This document shows positions 17,019-26,488 of a stretch of DNA of 36,282 nucleotides, piece by piece. Position 1 is the stretch's first letter, and the number at the start of each line of letters is the position of its first letter. Made by a program: the position numbers and the translations under genes. A model generated the notes under the pieces. The model did no database searches. It was given only the letters and a program-made list of their open reading frames with translations, and was not told where the DNA came from. The DNA comes from Promethearchaeota archaeon (GTDB lineage Archaea; Asgardarchaeota; Lokiarchaeia; Sigyniarchaeales; SOKP01): NCBI GenBank assembly GCA_030667705.1, contig DAOUVJ010000010.1, positions 1-36,282 on the forward strand. Reading direction: 5' to 3'.

Positions 17019-18569
17019 TTATGCCCGAATAGATTTCCCATAACCGATAAGTCGATATCTTCTATTTATTATTCTTGAAACTGCAAAAATAAAATTTTCA
17101 GGTAAACAAATTGGGGGATTAAGGGTTAGAATATAAGAGTTCTTCAATATTTTTACAACAGTTCCAGCAGTTTTTTCGGTTCCTACAACTAATAATAATT
17201 TCTCATTGTGCCTAAGATCATGCACTTTTATTTGATCTTCTGTACCTATTACCCGTTCTAATAAATTTACTTCTAATTCAACTTCAGAGATTACTTCAGG
17301 TAAAGAATCCAATTCTCCAACTAATTGCCCAATTAAAGAATCACCTCTCGTCATTGATGGATCCAATTTAGTACCTAAGCCTATTAACCCACCGGGATTT
17401 GCTACATCTAACCTGTTACTTCCTTGACTTATACTAATAACGGTTGAGGTAAGGGGTGAATAATTATTTTCAATACGTAAACCAGGACGAATCTCGATTG
17501 TTGAACCAACTTCAATCTTCCCTTTCAATACTGACCCCCCTATAACACCACCATTCAGTTTTTCAATTGCTGTTCCAGGACGATTAATATCGAAGGATCG
17601 AGCAATGAGGAATTGAAATTTATCATTTTCATTCATTTTTGGTGTAGGTATAATTTCTTGAAAAGCTCTAACTACTAAATTAATATTTGCTCCAAAAACA
17701 GCTGAAATAGGTATTATTGGAGCATTTTCCGCTACAGTTCCACGTATGAAGGCTTTAATTTGTTTATAGTTTTCAAGGGTTTGTGCTCTAGAGACTGCAT
17801 CGATCTTGTTTTGAATGATTATTATATTTTTTATGCCCGCTATATTTAGAGCAGCTAAATGTTCACGAGTTTGAGGTTGAGGACAATATTCATCCGCAGC
17901 GATTAATAGACAAGCACCATTCATTAATGAAGCGCCACTCAACATTGTTGCCATTAATATTTCATGCCCAGGAGCATCTACAAAAGAAATATTTCTTTTA
18001 AATTCTAAAGTACTTCCACACTTTGCGCAATGATATTTCGGTTTTCCCTTTTCTCTTTCCAATTCAGCCATGTGATAGGTTAGATATTGATCACAAGTTG
18101 GACAATAAAGAATAGTAGCATTTGAATATCCTAGCTTTATTGAGATACCCCTTTCTTGTTCTTCTGAATGTCTATCGGTCCAATCCCCTGTAAGTGATTT
18201 CACTAACGTGGTTTTACCGTGATCTACATGTCCTACTAATCCAATATTACATTCTGCTTGCTGTTTGATTAAATTCTTAAGTTCAGCAATCTTTCCCGTA
18301 TCTTTTTTTATGTTTGGCTTTTCTTTTTTAGGTAAGGGTGTTTTTTGTGTTGGTTTACTGGATTCCTCGGATTCATTCTCATCAAATATAGTTTTAGCGC
18401 TATTTACATATTTTAATGCTGTGGAATCCCCAATTCCTTTAATTTTAAGTTCTATTAAATCTTCTACTCTTATAGTAGCTAATTTTTCAATGGTTTCAAT
18501 TCCAGCAGCCCTTAATCTATCCGCAGTTGCCTTTCCTATTCCCGGTACATCTTCTAATTCTCTTGCCAT
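17019..18569 (-). CDS. translation initiation factor aIF2 gamma subunit with N-terminal HhH domain
   Basis: GHVDHGKTTL, SEEQERGISIKLGY, CPTC...CAKCGS zinc knuckle, FVDAPGHEILMATMLSGA, QNKID, FDINRPGT, GGVIGGS. N-terminal ~60 aa LEDVPGIGKATADRLRAAGIETIEKLATIRVEDLIELKIKGIGDSTALKYVNSAK is RadA-like HhH. Alternative TTG start at 18578. Confidence 0.93.
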   Translation of the reverse strand: MARELEDVPGIGKATADRLRAAGIETIEKLATIRVEDLIELKIKGIGDSTALKYVNSAKTIFDENESEESSKPTQKTPLPKKEKPNIKKDTGKIAELKNLIKQQAECNIGLVGHVDHGKTTLVKSLTGDWTDRHSEEQERGISIKLGYSNATILYCPTCDQYLTYHMAELEREKGKPKYHCAKCGSTLEFKRNISFVDAPGHEILMATMLSGASLMNGACLLIAADEYCPQPQTREHLAALNIAGIKNIIIIQNKIDAVSRAQTLENYKQIKAFIRGTVAENAPIIPISAVFGANINLVVRAFQEIIPTPKMNENDKFQFLIARSFDINRPGTAIEKLNGGVIGGSVLKGKIEVGSTIEIRPGLRIENNYSPLTSTVISISQGSNRLDVANPGGLIGLGTKLDPSMTRGDSLIGQLVGELDSLPEVISEVELEVNLLERVIGTEDQIKVHDLRHNEKLLLVVGTEKTAGTVVKILKNSYILTLNPPICLPENFIFAVSRIINRRYRLIGYGKSIRA

Positions 18570-18688
18570 TATATTCAATGAAAATTTGAGTTTTATGAAT
18601 TTGAATAAAATACGATTTATATAAATTCTCTACGTTATGTAAAGAATCCTTTTTTTAATAAATTAATTGTAAAATATAAGATTTTATC

Positions 18689-18916
18689 TTAGCTAGTGGT
18701 CTCTAGGGTTTTTATTCCACCGGGTTTCTTTTCAAGTTCTTTATAGGAAACCCTCAAGAGGCTATCAACATAAAAAGTAGATAATTTACCACAAGAGTTA
18801 TCTTTATGGATAATATAGACCGGCGCTGGATATTGTGAAGGATCAATATCTTCATTTTCTATTTTGAATACAATTCTTTGTTGACAATGAGGACATGTAT
18901 TGAATCTAAGGGGCAT
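18689..18916 (-). CDS. small CxxC protein, unknown
   Basis: MPLRFNTCPHCQQRIVFKI...; single CPHC pair plus later Cys. Confidence 0.6.
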   Translation of the reverse strand: MPLRFNTCPHCQQRIVFKIENEDIDPSQYPAPVYIIHKDNSCGKLSTFYVDSLLRVSYKELEKKPGGIKTLETTS

Positions 18917-19043
18917 AATTAATGTGAGTTTTATTTATTATTAATTAAGATCTTATTTTTAATTAGTTATAATATTTACAAATATATTTTATTCTCTACC
19001 AATTATTTTATATCAAGATATTTTATATTGAATTAGATTAAAA

Positions 19044-21185
19044 ATGGTTAAATTTGGAATTAATCGCATAGTTCAAGTTTTTTTTCTAATATTTATTATT
19101 TCACCAATTCTCATCACAATCAATTTTAAGACTGAAATACCTATTTCATCGAGTATAATAGATTTGGATGATGACTCGCCCAGTATTGATCTATCATCAT
19201 TACCATCCCCGAATTTTGAAGAGCTTTATAATAAGTGGTATAATTCTGAAATAGAAATGATAATTGTTGCTCCCGATGATGCTAATTTTACCAAGGTATT
19301 GATTCCATTAATGGAATGGAAAAATCAGAAGGGTGTTAAAACTGTTATATTGAGTAACTTCTCTGAATATGCAGGATCAGATAATGCAGAAAAGATAAGA
19401 AATATGATAAAAGAATATCATGAAAATGAAAATATACAATGGGTACTGCTTGCTGGTGATACAGAAGAAGAATTAATCCCAATCAGGTACTCCTATAATC
19501 CCGATACCGTAGTAGTTAGCGGACAAACGGAATATTCAACCTGGGATGAGTATTACAAACCAACCGATTTTTATTATAGTGCACTTAATGGTACATGGGA
19601 TGATGATGGTGATGGTAATTGGGGAGAAAACCCTGAAAACAATGGAAATGGCATTGACGAAATTATTTGGAGTCCAGACGTTTATGTAGGAAGATTACCC
19701 GCTAGTAACGCTTATGAACTTCAAATAATGGTAAATAAAACTTTAAAATATGAGATCAATCCCGAAATAGGGGCATGGATGAATCAGATGCTATTAGCAG
19801 GAGGAGTTTCTTCTTTTTCTCCAGCTGAAGATGAAGCACGCTTAACAGAATATATATGGCAAAATTACACTATTAATCACATGAATTTCACTCATCTTGC
19901 TAAGACTACATCTAGTTTTACACCTTCCCTTCCTCCAGAACCAAATATTTTGGATGCATTAAATGGTACTTCCTTTATTAGTGGGGTAAATGAGGGATAT
20001 TCAACGATCATAATAGCGGGTCATGGGAGTCCTACAACAATCTCTGGCTGGGTCACTAGCAATAGCCAAATAACGTACTATTCTAATACTAATGCACTTT
20101 CAAGTTCTAATACTAATATGACTTCTTTAATATATGCTGACGCGTGCACCACTTCTTCTTATGATCAAGGAGATTCTAGCATTGGAGAAAGATTGATCAA
20201 ACGATTAAATGCGGGTGCAATAGGTTATATTGGTGGACTCCGAGTTACATGGTATTTAGATTACGATACTGAATTAGAAAAATTAAATCGAGGTAATGCA
20301 AAGCTATTTTGGAAACAATTTTTTGAGGAAATGAATTTTCAACAAGGAAGAGCATTATACAACTCCAAAGTTGCCTATCTTAATAGTGATTACTTTCAAA
20401 GGGGAGAAACATCCATTAGATTAGAATGGCAAAGAAAAAACATCTTAACGTATAATTTATTGGGCGATCCAGAAGTAGATATATATACAGATATTCCTGT
20501 TTCTGTACCTAATTACTTTGTCTCACCCATCCATGAAGGACAACTTGTTTCTTTCTCTGTTATCGATAATAAAGGACGTCTTACACCAAATGCTAGAGTA
20601 CACCTAACAACATTGGATGGTAAATATTTTACAGCTTATGCAAATAAAGAGGGAATAGTAAAATTCCGTTTACCTGCGCAATCAAATGAAAAATACAATG
20701 TAACAATTACAGGTCATAATTTAATTCCGACTTATTTAAACTTCACAACAATTGAAGATTCTCATTTTCCTGAATTGAGAAATATTGAGTGTATACCCAA
20801 TACACCTACAATCTCTGATCGAATTCAATTTAATTTTGAAGGGTATGATAATCAGTCGGGAGTAGAAAGCATCACTGTTCTTCTTTCTCAAAACAACTTT
20901 AATAATTTTGAATCTTTTCAAGTCTCAAATGGAGTTCTGGATAATGCTCAAAACTTTACTCTCACGTTAAATAAATTAGACCCCGGAGAATATGCTTACG
21001 CCGTTGCTATTAGAGATTATAGCAACAAAACACGACTATATTACGATAATGCTTTTAGTTTTAGTATAGCTACACCTCTTATAGAATATGTTTTAATTTT
21101 TACTTTAATTTTATTAGTTGGTCTTGCTGGACTCTTATCAATATCATATTTCACTAGTTTAAAGAAAAAGCGATTTAAGGAATGA
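19044..21185 (+). CDS. C25 (gingipain-like) cysteine peptidase, secreted, C-terminal TM anchor
   Basis: WVLLAGDTEEELIPIRY, DVYVGRLPA, catalytic His IIIAGHG and Cys YADACTTS; N-terminal hydrophobic signal; C-terminal TM LIEYVLIFTLILLVGLAGLLSISYF + KKKRFKE. Confidence 0.9.
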   Translation: MVKFGINRIVQVFFLIFIISPILITINFKTEIPISSSIIDLDDDSPSIDLSSLPSPNFEELYNKWYNSEIEMIIVAPDDANFTKVLIPLMEWKNQKGVKTVILSNFSEYAGSDNAEKIRNMIKEYHENENIQWVLLAGDTEEELIPIRYSYNPDTVVVSGQTEYSTWDEYYKPTDFYYSALNGTWDDDGDGNWGENPENNGNGIDEIIWSPDVYVGRLPASNAYELQIMVNKTLKYEINPEIGAWMNQMLLAGGVSSFSPAEDEARLTEYIWQNYTINHMNFTHLAKTTSSFTPSLPPEPNILDALNGTSFISGVNEGYSTIIIAGHGSPTTISGWVTSNSQITYYSNTNALSSSNTNMTSLIYADACTTSSYDQGDSSIGERLIKRLNAGAIGYIGGLRVTWYLDYDTELEKLNRGNAKLFWKQFFEEMNFQQGRALYNSKVAYLNSDYFQRGETSIRLEWQRKNILTYNLLGDPEVDIYTDIPVSVPNYFVSPIHEGQLVSFSVIDNKGRLTPNARVHLTTLDGKYFTAYANKEGIVKFRLPAQSNEKYNVTITGHNLIPTYLNFTTIEDSHFPELRNIECIPNTPTISDRIQFNFEGYDNQSGVESITVLLSQNNFNNFESFQVSNGVLDNAQNFTLTLNKLDPGEYAYAVAIRDYSNKTRLYYDNAFSFSIATPLIEYVLIFTLILLVGLAGLLSISYFTSLKKKRFKE

Positions 21186-21313
21186 AATTTGTAAATGGAA
21201 AACATATCTAGTGCGTGCTTAATTATTCCTTTTAAACTTAACCTTTCATGATGATAAACTTTAATTACTAGCTCTTATTATTTTTACATACTCTTAACCA
21301 AATAAGTAAAGCA

Positions 21314-21321
21314 TTTAAACA
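21314..21321 (+). promoter_or_regulatory. TATA-like box upstream of ncRNA candidate
   Basis: tttaaaca about 25 nt upstream of the start of the structured region. Confidence 0.4.
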
Positions 21322-21339
21322 TAAAATAGCCGAGCTTAA

Positions 21340-21590
21340 TAAGTGGTTAGAGGTGGTAATTTTAACCATATTAAAAGTAGCAATGCGCTAAAGCGCTGGA
21401 AGTTAAACTTGTTGGCGTTGAATTTAGTACTTCAATTTCAATTTGTGGGAAATTTCAAACTGTAAGCTCGCTTACGGTCATGGTCTCCAAGGATAATACC
21501 CGGTCCCATCCGAATAGCTTTTTTGGCTTCCGAATGGCTCGGGAACCCGGAATCGCTTTTCATTAATATGGTTAAAGGAAATCACTAATC
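21340..21590 (+). ncRNA. structured non-coding RNA candidate, family not assigned (ends approximate; strand inferred from promoter)
   Basis: No ORF. Perfect 14-bp stem TTTAACCATATTAA (21361-21374) / TTAATATGGTTAAA (21563-21576), extended outward by GGTGGT/ATCACT across an internal loop. Internal hairpins 21385-21396, 21462-21475, 21499-21543. GC-rich patch in an AT-rich intergene. Confidence 0.65.
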
Positions 21591-21761
21591 AATTCTTTTC
21601 ATTAAAAATAATATTTTAAAATTATTTGACCTCAATAATTGATTTGGAATTTTTTGTTGCAAAATATACTCCAAGAGTGGTTAAAGTACTAATAATTTTT
21701 TTAAGGTATTAATAATAATTATTCATCATACAGAAACATTCTTTATTTTACCCGATAAGAT

Positions 21762-22307
21762 ATGCTAGAAAAGTCTAAAATAATCCTTTTATCTTTAAGA
21801 AAATATTGGATTTTAATCGTAGCTTTCATAATTTTCATTATATCTTTTTATAACGTGGAATTGGCTATTTGGATAACAGTGATAGTAATTATTATATATT
21901 TAATCACTGATGTGCCTTCATTAATTTTTTCAATAAAATTTAAGAAATTCATTAAAGGCCATAAATCAATTGATGATAAAACCATTTCTAAACTATTGAA
22001 GAAGCCCCTTAAAAAAATTCAAGAACAAATGTTTTTAATGAGTATTAGACAGAAAAAGAAAGAATGGTTAGTAATTTTTCTTAATAAACAATACAATTTT
22101 TTCAATGAAAAGACCATTGAAGCATTTACAAAATTATACAATGAAGGTTTGGGAGAGAAAGAAATATTAGAAAAATTAACAAATTTTAAAGTAAAAACAA
22201 GGGCACAAGTGAAGGCAATTGAAGAAACACTTATTAAAAACAATAGATTAAGCCAAAGAAAAATTTCAGTAAAAGAATATAGAGAACAACAAAGATTTAA
22301 ATCCTAA
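21762..22307 (+). CDS. membrane protein with two N-terminal TM segments and helical cytoplasmic tail, unknown
   Basis: Hydrophobic YWILIVAFIIFIISFYNVELAIWITVIVIIIYLI followed by a Lys-rich tail. Confidence 0.65.
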   Translation: MLEKSKIILLSLRKYWILIVAFIIFIISFYNVELAIWITVIVIIIYLITDVPSLIFSIKFKKFIKGHKSIDDKTISKLLKKPLKKIQEQMFLMSIRQKKKEWLVIFLNKQYNFFNEKTIEAFTKLYNEGLGEKEILEKLTNFKVKTRAQVKAIEETLIKNNRLSQRKISVKEYREQQRFKS

Positions 22308-22316
22308 TAAACTTAT

Positions 22317-24047
22317 TTACTGAATTTTTATAATAGTACCTTCAACTTCTTTTGGTTTACCATCTTTATCTCTAATTAAATGAGAGCTTAATTGTACACG
22401 AATTTTCTCTCCTGTAGGTATGGTAATTTCTGCAATAAAATCATGAATACTTCCATTGGTTAGTAATTTTTCATAGTATTCATTTTGAGTATTTGGATCT
22501 GAAAAAAATTGAGAAGATGAAGATCCTACTAAAGATTTTGTTAGCTCGATGCCAAAGATTTTATTAAACGTTTGGTTGTGCAAAAGCAATTTTCCCTTAA
22601 ATTCTCCCTTATAAAAACCAACATCTAATTCATTTAACATTTTTTTATATTTTTCTTCTGATGTTTTTAATTCCCTCGTTCTTTCCTCGACTTTTTGAAC
22701 AAGAATTTCATTAAGAGATTTTAATTTTTTTTCAGAGGCTTCAAGATTAAGTTCTATCTCCTTTCTTTTAGTGATATCTCTAAAAATTAATATGACTAAT
22801 TCTGTTTCACCATCTAAATCTAAGGCGGCGGAATTCGATGTAGCCCACCAATATTGTTTATTGTTATCAAGATCTATCAATTTATGCTCATATTCATGAA
22901 TTAAACCATCCAAAAAGGTTCTAAGACCTATACAATTTTCACAAGGTTTATTTTGATATAGAAAAACCTCATGACATTTTTTCCCAGTTAAATCATTACC
23001 TTTAATATTCTTTGCGGCATCATTTACCCAAATAATATTGAATTCTCTATCGATCAAGCATATCATTTCTGTGAGTGAAGATAGAATACCACCTAAAAGT
23101 TGATGACTTCCTTTCAATGTTTCCTTAGACCATTTTCGATCCAGAGCATTCGCGATTATTTCGGCACAAGTTTGTATCGAACTTAAATTATTTGGATCCC
23201 ACTTTAAATTCTCTTTATGGTTATCAAACGCAATAAAACCCCTATTTTCTCCTTTAATATTTAATGGGAAACCTAAAAATGATTTAATTTTTAGTTTTTC
23301 TAGTTGATATCTTGTTTGATCATCAATTTTGGGAAGATTATCTAAGTTCTTTATGAAAATATATCCAAATTTTTCATTTAGCGTTTTGAAAAAGGGGAAG
23401 TTTGAAGGATCTACGTACTTGAAGTCAATTTTTGGAATTTCTACTGAGTTTTCACATCGAACTTGAGCAAAAAAATCCAAACTGGATACATCATTATAAA
23501 GAAGAATAGACGCTCGAGTAGCACCATATAATGACCCCATATCTTTTAGAGAGGAAAAGATTGCAGAATCTAACTCAGTATCACTTACAAATCGGGAGGA
23601 GATGGTCGAAATTGTTTTCTCTATTTTAATTCTTTCTTTTAACAGGGTTTCATTATGTTTTTGCTCAGATATATCTACTAAAATTGCTTGAATTATAGAG
23701 GAATCAGCAGTTTTTATTGTAGATATGAAAGGCATCACCCAAGCGACACTTCCATCTTTTTTATAGATCTGAAATTCTTCCGGTTTTAAAGGAATTCCAT
23801 CTCCTGCATTTTTTAATCTCTCCCTTAAGAGAGGTAATATGTCTAAGGAATTAACAGATAATTTTAGGTAATTTACTCCTATGAGTTCTTCTTTTTTATA
23901 ACCATATATTTTTTCTGTAGAACTATTAACTTCTATGATGTTACCGTTAAGATCCAATAATACTATAGAAAACGGAGCTTTCTCAAACAAATCATTGAAT
24001 TCTATGTGATAACTACTCATAATTAATACAATTTTTTTCTTAGGCAT
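22317..24047 (-). CDS. multi-PAS/GAF sensory protein without a recognisable kinase domain
   Basis: PAS (FSIVLLDLNGNIIEVN...DISEQK), GAF-like (LGFPLNIKGENRGFIAFDN), PAS (MICLIDREFNIIWVN...FRDITKRKEIE), coiled coil, terminal PAS then stop. True start may be an internal Met (MSSYHIEFNDLF). Confidence 0.85.
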   Translation of the reverse strand: MPKKKIVLIMSSYHIEFNDLFEKAPFSIVLLDLNGNIIEVNSSTEKIYGYKKEELIGVNYLKLSVNSLDILPLLRERLKNAGDGIPLKPEEFQIYKKDGSVAWVMPFISTIKTADSSIIQAILVDISEQKHNETLLKERIKIEKTISTISSRFVSDTELDSAIFSSLKDMGSLYGATRASILLYNDVSSLDFFAQVRCENSVEIPKIDFKYVDPSNFPFFKTLNEKFGYIFIKNLDNLPKIDDQTRYQLEKLKIKSFLGFPLNIKGENRGFIAFDNHKENLKWDPNNLSSIQTCAEIIANALDRKWSKETLKGSHQLLGGILSSLTEMICLIDREFNIIWVNDAAKNIKGNDLTGKKCHEVFLYQNKPCENCIGLRTFLDGLIHEYEHKLIDLDNNKQYWWATSNSAALDLDGETELVILIFRDITKRKEIELNLEASEKKLKSLNEILVQKVEERTRELKTSEEKYKKMLNELDVGFYKGEFKGKLLLHNQTFNKIFGIELTKSLVGSSSSQFFSDPNTQNEYYEKLLTNGSIHDFIAEITIPTGEKIRVQLSSHLIRDKDGKPKEVEGTIIKIQ

Positions 24048-24089
24048 AAATTATTTTGAGTTTTATATATATGAAGCTTTGCCCAAAAG

Positions 24090-24102
24090 AAAAAAAAAAA
24101 AA
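24090..24102 (-). terminator. T-run terminator downstream of the cupin gene (minus strand)
   Basis: 13-nt A run on the + strand (U-tract on minus) just after the cupin stop. Confidence 0.4.
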
Positions 24103-24109
24103 TGATCGA

Positions 24110-24397
24110 TTAGATTTCCAAATCGCCAAAATTATAATATTTTCTTACTGGTTTCTTAACATTCCAAACACAATCCAATCCTTTTGGGAACTGAACAAGA
24201 TCTCCTTTTTTAAACTCTAATTTTTCTCCAGTTTCAGAGTCAGTTACCTCAACTTCACCATCTAGAATAAAACAAGTCTCAGTATCACTATAAGACCAAT
24301 CGAATATGCTTTTTTCCTTTTCCCAAATTGGCCATGATTTAATTTTAAGATTTTTCAGTTCTCCTTCAGAGGGTATTTTTTTTTTCATTGAAATCAC
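24110..24397 (-). CDS. cupin domain protein (DUF861-like)
   Basis: ETCFILDGEVEVTDSETGEKLEFKKGDLVQFPKGLDCVWNVKKPVRKYYNFG. Confidence 0.85.
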   Translation of the reverse strand: MISMKKKIPSEGELKNLKIKSWPIWEKEKSIFDWSYSDTETCFILDGEVEVTDSETGEKLEFKKGDLVQFPKGLDCVWNVKKPVRKYYNFGDLEI

Positions 24398-24761
24398 TTA
24401 TTTAAACTCTAATTTGCGATGTTTAATTATAAGAATCCTCAAAATATATAAACTTGTTAATTATATCAACAAAGCATTAAAAAAGACTCTAATTTAAATT
24501 TAATTAAATGTAAAGAGTAAATAATATAAAGTTATATCATAATTGCAAGATGATTTAATTTTCAAATAGTTAAATCGTATTTAACAATGAAAATATCTGA
24601 AAAATACAATAAAATATAAAGATCAAATTATATTAGAAATTTAATCAATTGATTGATCGAACTCACTTCTATTGTCTTTGAATCAAATGATAAATTAGTT
24701 TCATAAATTATATTTTCCAAAATGATAATAAATATGATCAAAATGCTCATAACAGGGGTGA

Positions 24762-25295
24762 ATGATTATTCCTAAGAAGTTTATCCTGAAAATCCTGACC
24801 GCAGGAGAGGGTGGGGTTGGAAAAACAACCTTACTTCACCGTCTTGTTGAAGGAACGTTCTCAGCTTCAACTAAGATGACTATTGGTGTAGAATTCTATT
24901 TAAAAGAAACAATGATTGATGAGAATCATTGCACGCTTCAATTGTGGGATTTTGGTGGTCAAAAGCGTTTTAGATTTCTATTAGAAAGTTATGTATTGGG
25001 TGCTAAGGGAGCTCTTTTAATGTTTGATTTGACACGCCCGATGACCTTGGATAATTTAGAAGAATGGATAAATATTGTTCGCAGGAGTGATCCAAACCTA
25101 CCAGTGATTTTTCTTGGCACAAAAAATGATTTAGCCGAAGAAATCATGGTTGATGACGAATATGCCGAAACTTTTAAGAATCATTTTAATTTATTTGATT
25201 ATATGCGGATTTCAAGTAAAACTGGTGAAAATGTACATAAAGCTTTTGATTTGTTAACAAGAAAGATTTTAGAACGACAAAATTCTAATTTTTAA
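24762..25295 (+). CDS. Rab/Ras-like small GTPase
   Basis: G1 GEGGVGKTT, TIGVEF, G3 WDFGGQ, G4 TKND, G5 SSKTG; no C-terminal Cys. Confidence 0.92.
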   Translation: MIIPKKFILKILTAGEGGVGKTTLLHRLVEGTFSASTKMTIGVEFYLKETMIDENHCTLQLWDFGGQKRFRFLLESYVLGAKGALLMFDLTRPMTLDNLEEWINIVRRSDPNLPVIFLGTKNDLAEEIMVDDEYAETFKNHFNLFDYMRISSKTGENVHKAFDLLTRKILERQNSNF

Positions 25296-25375
25296 AATTT
25301 GAAACATAGAACATTAAAATCATATAAAGCTGAATAACGCAAATAAGAATGAAGCGATAGTTAATGGTTTTAGTA

Positions 25376-25906
25376 TTAATTATTACTATCTTTAATAGAT
25401 TTGACTACTTTTTCAGCAATTAGTCTAAATGCTTTCTCAACATTTCTCCCAGTTTTGCTTGATATTTTTATGAAATCAAATAAATCATAGTTCTGTTGCC
25501 TGTTTTTAATAAACGCCTCATCTAAAGATGCTGAATCTTCTAAATCTGATTTCGAACCGACTAGCAAAATTGGGACGGTGGGATCTTCCGATCTACAAAT
25601 ATCAATCCACTCATCAATTTTTTCTAATGAAAGAGGTCTGGTCAAATCAAATAAAAAAAGAGCCCCCTTTGTTCCTTTTGCATAATTTTTTAATAGAAAA
25701 CGGAACCTTTCTTGCCCTCCAAAATCCCAAATCTGCAATAGAACTTTACTCCCATCAACTTCCAACTCTTTTATAAAAAATTCGACTCCTATCGTCATTT
25801 GCGTGTTTACTAGGAATTTACCTTCTATATATCGATGAAGTAATGTTGTTTTTCCAACTCCTCCATTTCCGGTTATAATAATCTTGCAGACCTTTATTTT
25901 CGACAT
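25376..25906 (-). CDS. Rab/Ras-like small GTPase (convergent paralog)
   Basis: G1 GNGGVGKTT, TIGVEF, G3 WDFGGQE, G4 SKSD, G5 SSKTG; no C-terminal Cys. Confidence 0.92.
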   Translation of the reverse strand: MSKIKVCKIIITGNGGVGKTTLLHRYIEGKFLVNTQMTIGVEFFIKELEVDGSKVLLQIWDFGGQERFRFLLKNYAKGTKGALFLFDLTRPLSLEKIDEWIDICRSEDPTVPILLVGSKSDLEDSASLDEAFIKNRQQNYDLFDFIKISSKTGRNVEKAFRLIAEKVVKSIKDSNN

Positions 25907-25996
25907 TTTTTCGAATTAGAGCTCGTAGTTCATCTAAAATTTAAAAGATTATAGTTATATTGAAATAATTCTTTTAAAAAAAGCCTTACGTATATG

Positions 25997-26428
25997 TTAA
26001 CATATACCTAAATATTTTTTTTGTCGTAAGTATACATTCCTGATATTTGCTTTACTTGCTTCCTTACGTAATTGTGAATCATTTGTCGCTAAAAAGATAT
26101 TAGGATGCTTTTTATTCAATCGCAAGCATTCGTTAAGTAAAAACTGATCTGTTGTTTCAGACCCATGTTTAATTTTGTTAATATATATGAGATTGTAATT
26201 ATTTTCATTAGATTCAAGATACACCCTAGCAAAGTTTAATTCTCTTCCAAATTTTGAGATTTCGTGTAATCTTTTTCTTTTTGACTCTAACTCATCAAAA
26301 ATTTGTTTATAAATGAGATAATAGTTTTTTCCTTCTAAGAGATAGTTTATTTCACTAAGAAAATCAATTTTAAATTGAATTGGAAGAAAAAGGAAATTTG
26401 CATCAATAATTACTATATTACAGCGCAT
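25997..26428 (-). CDS. PIN-domain protein, Fcf1/Utp24-like (COG1412-like)
   Basis: VIIDANFLFLPIQFKIDFLSEI...TDQFLLNECL...FLATNDSQLRKEASKANIRNVYLRQKKYL. Confidence 0.78.
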   Translation of the reverse strand: MRCNIVIIDANFLFLPIQFKIDFLSEINYLLEGKNYYLIYKQIFDELESKRKRLHEISKFGRELNFARVYLESNENNYNLIYINKIKHGSETTDQFLLNECLRLNKKHPNIFLATNDSQLRKEASKANIRNVYLRQKKYLGIC

Positions 26429-26488
26429 TTTTAATTAATAATTCTTTATTGTTTTTAATTACTCTCTAAATAATTACTCATAATCTGA

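Noticed and set aside
18265-18624. 119-aa + strand ORF
   Set aside because: Antisense to the aIF2-gamma N-terminal region; low-complexity hydrophobic composition typical of shadow ORFs.
21476-21560. 5S rRNA-like stretch (ACGGTCATGG...ACCCGGTCCCATCCGAA)
   Set aside because: Resembles the archaeal 5S 5' half, but the loop E / helix IV-V motifs and the expected end pairing are absent, and the 14-bp closing stem implies a larger RNA. Kept as unassigned ncRNA.
21340-21590. RNase P RNA or SRP RNA
   Set aside because: No GAGGAAAGUC/ACAGAA-type conserved regions for RNase P and no GGAAG...AGCAG helix 8 motif for SRP. A covariance model search would be decisive.
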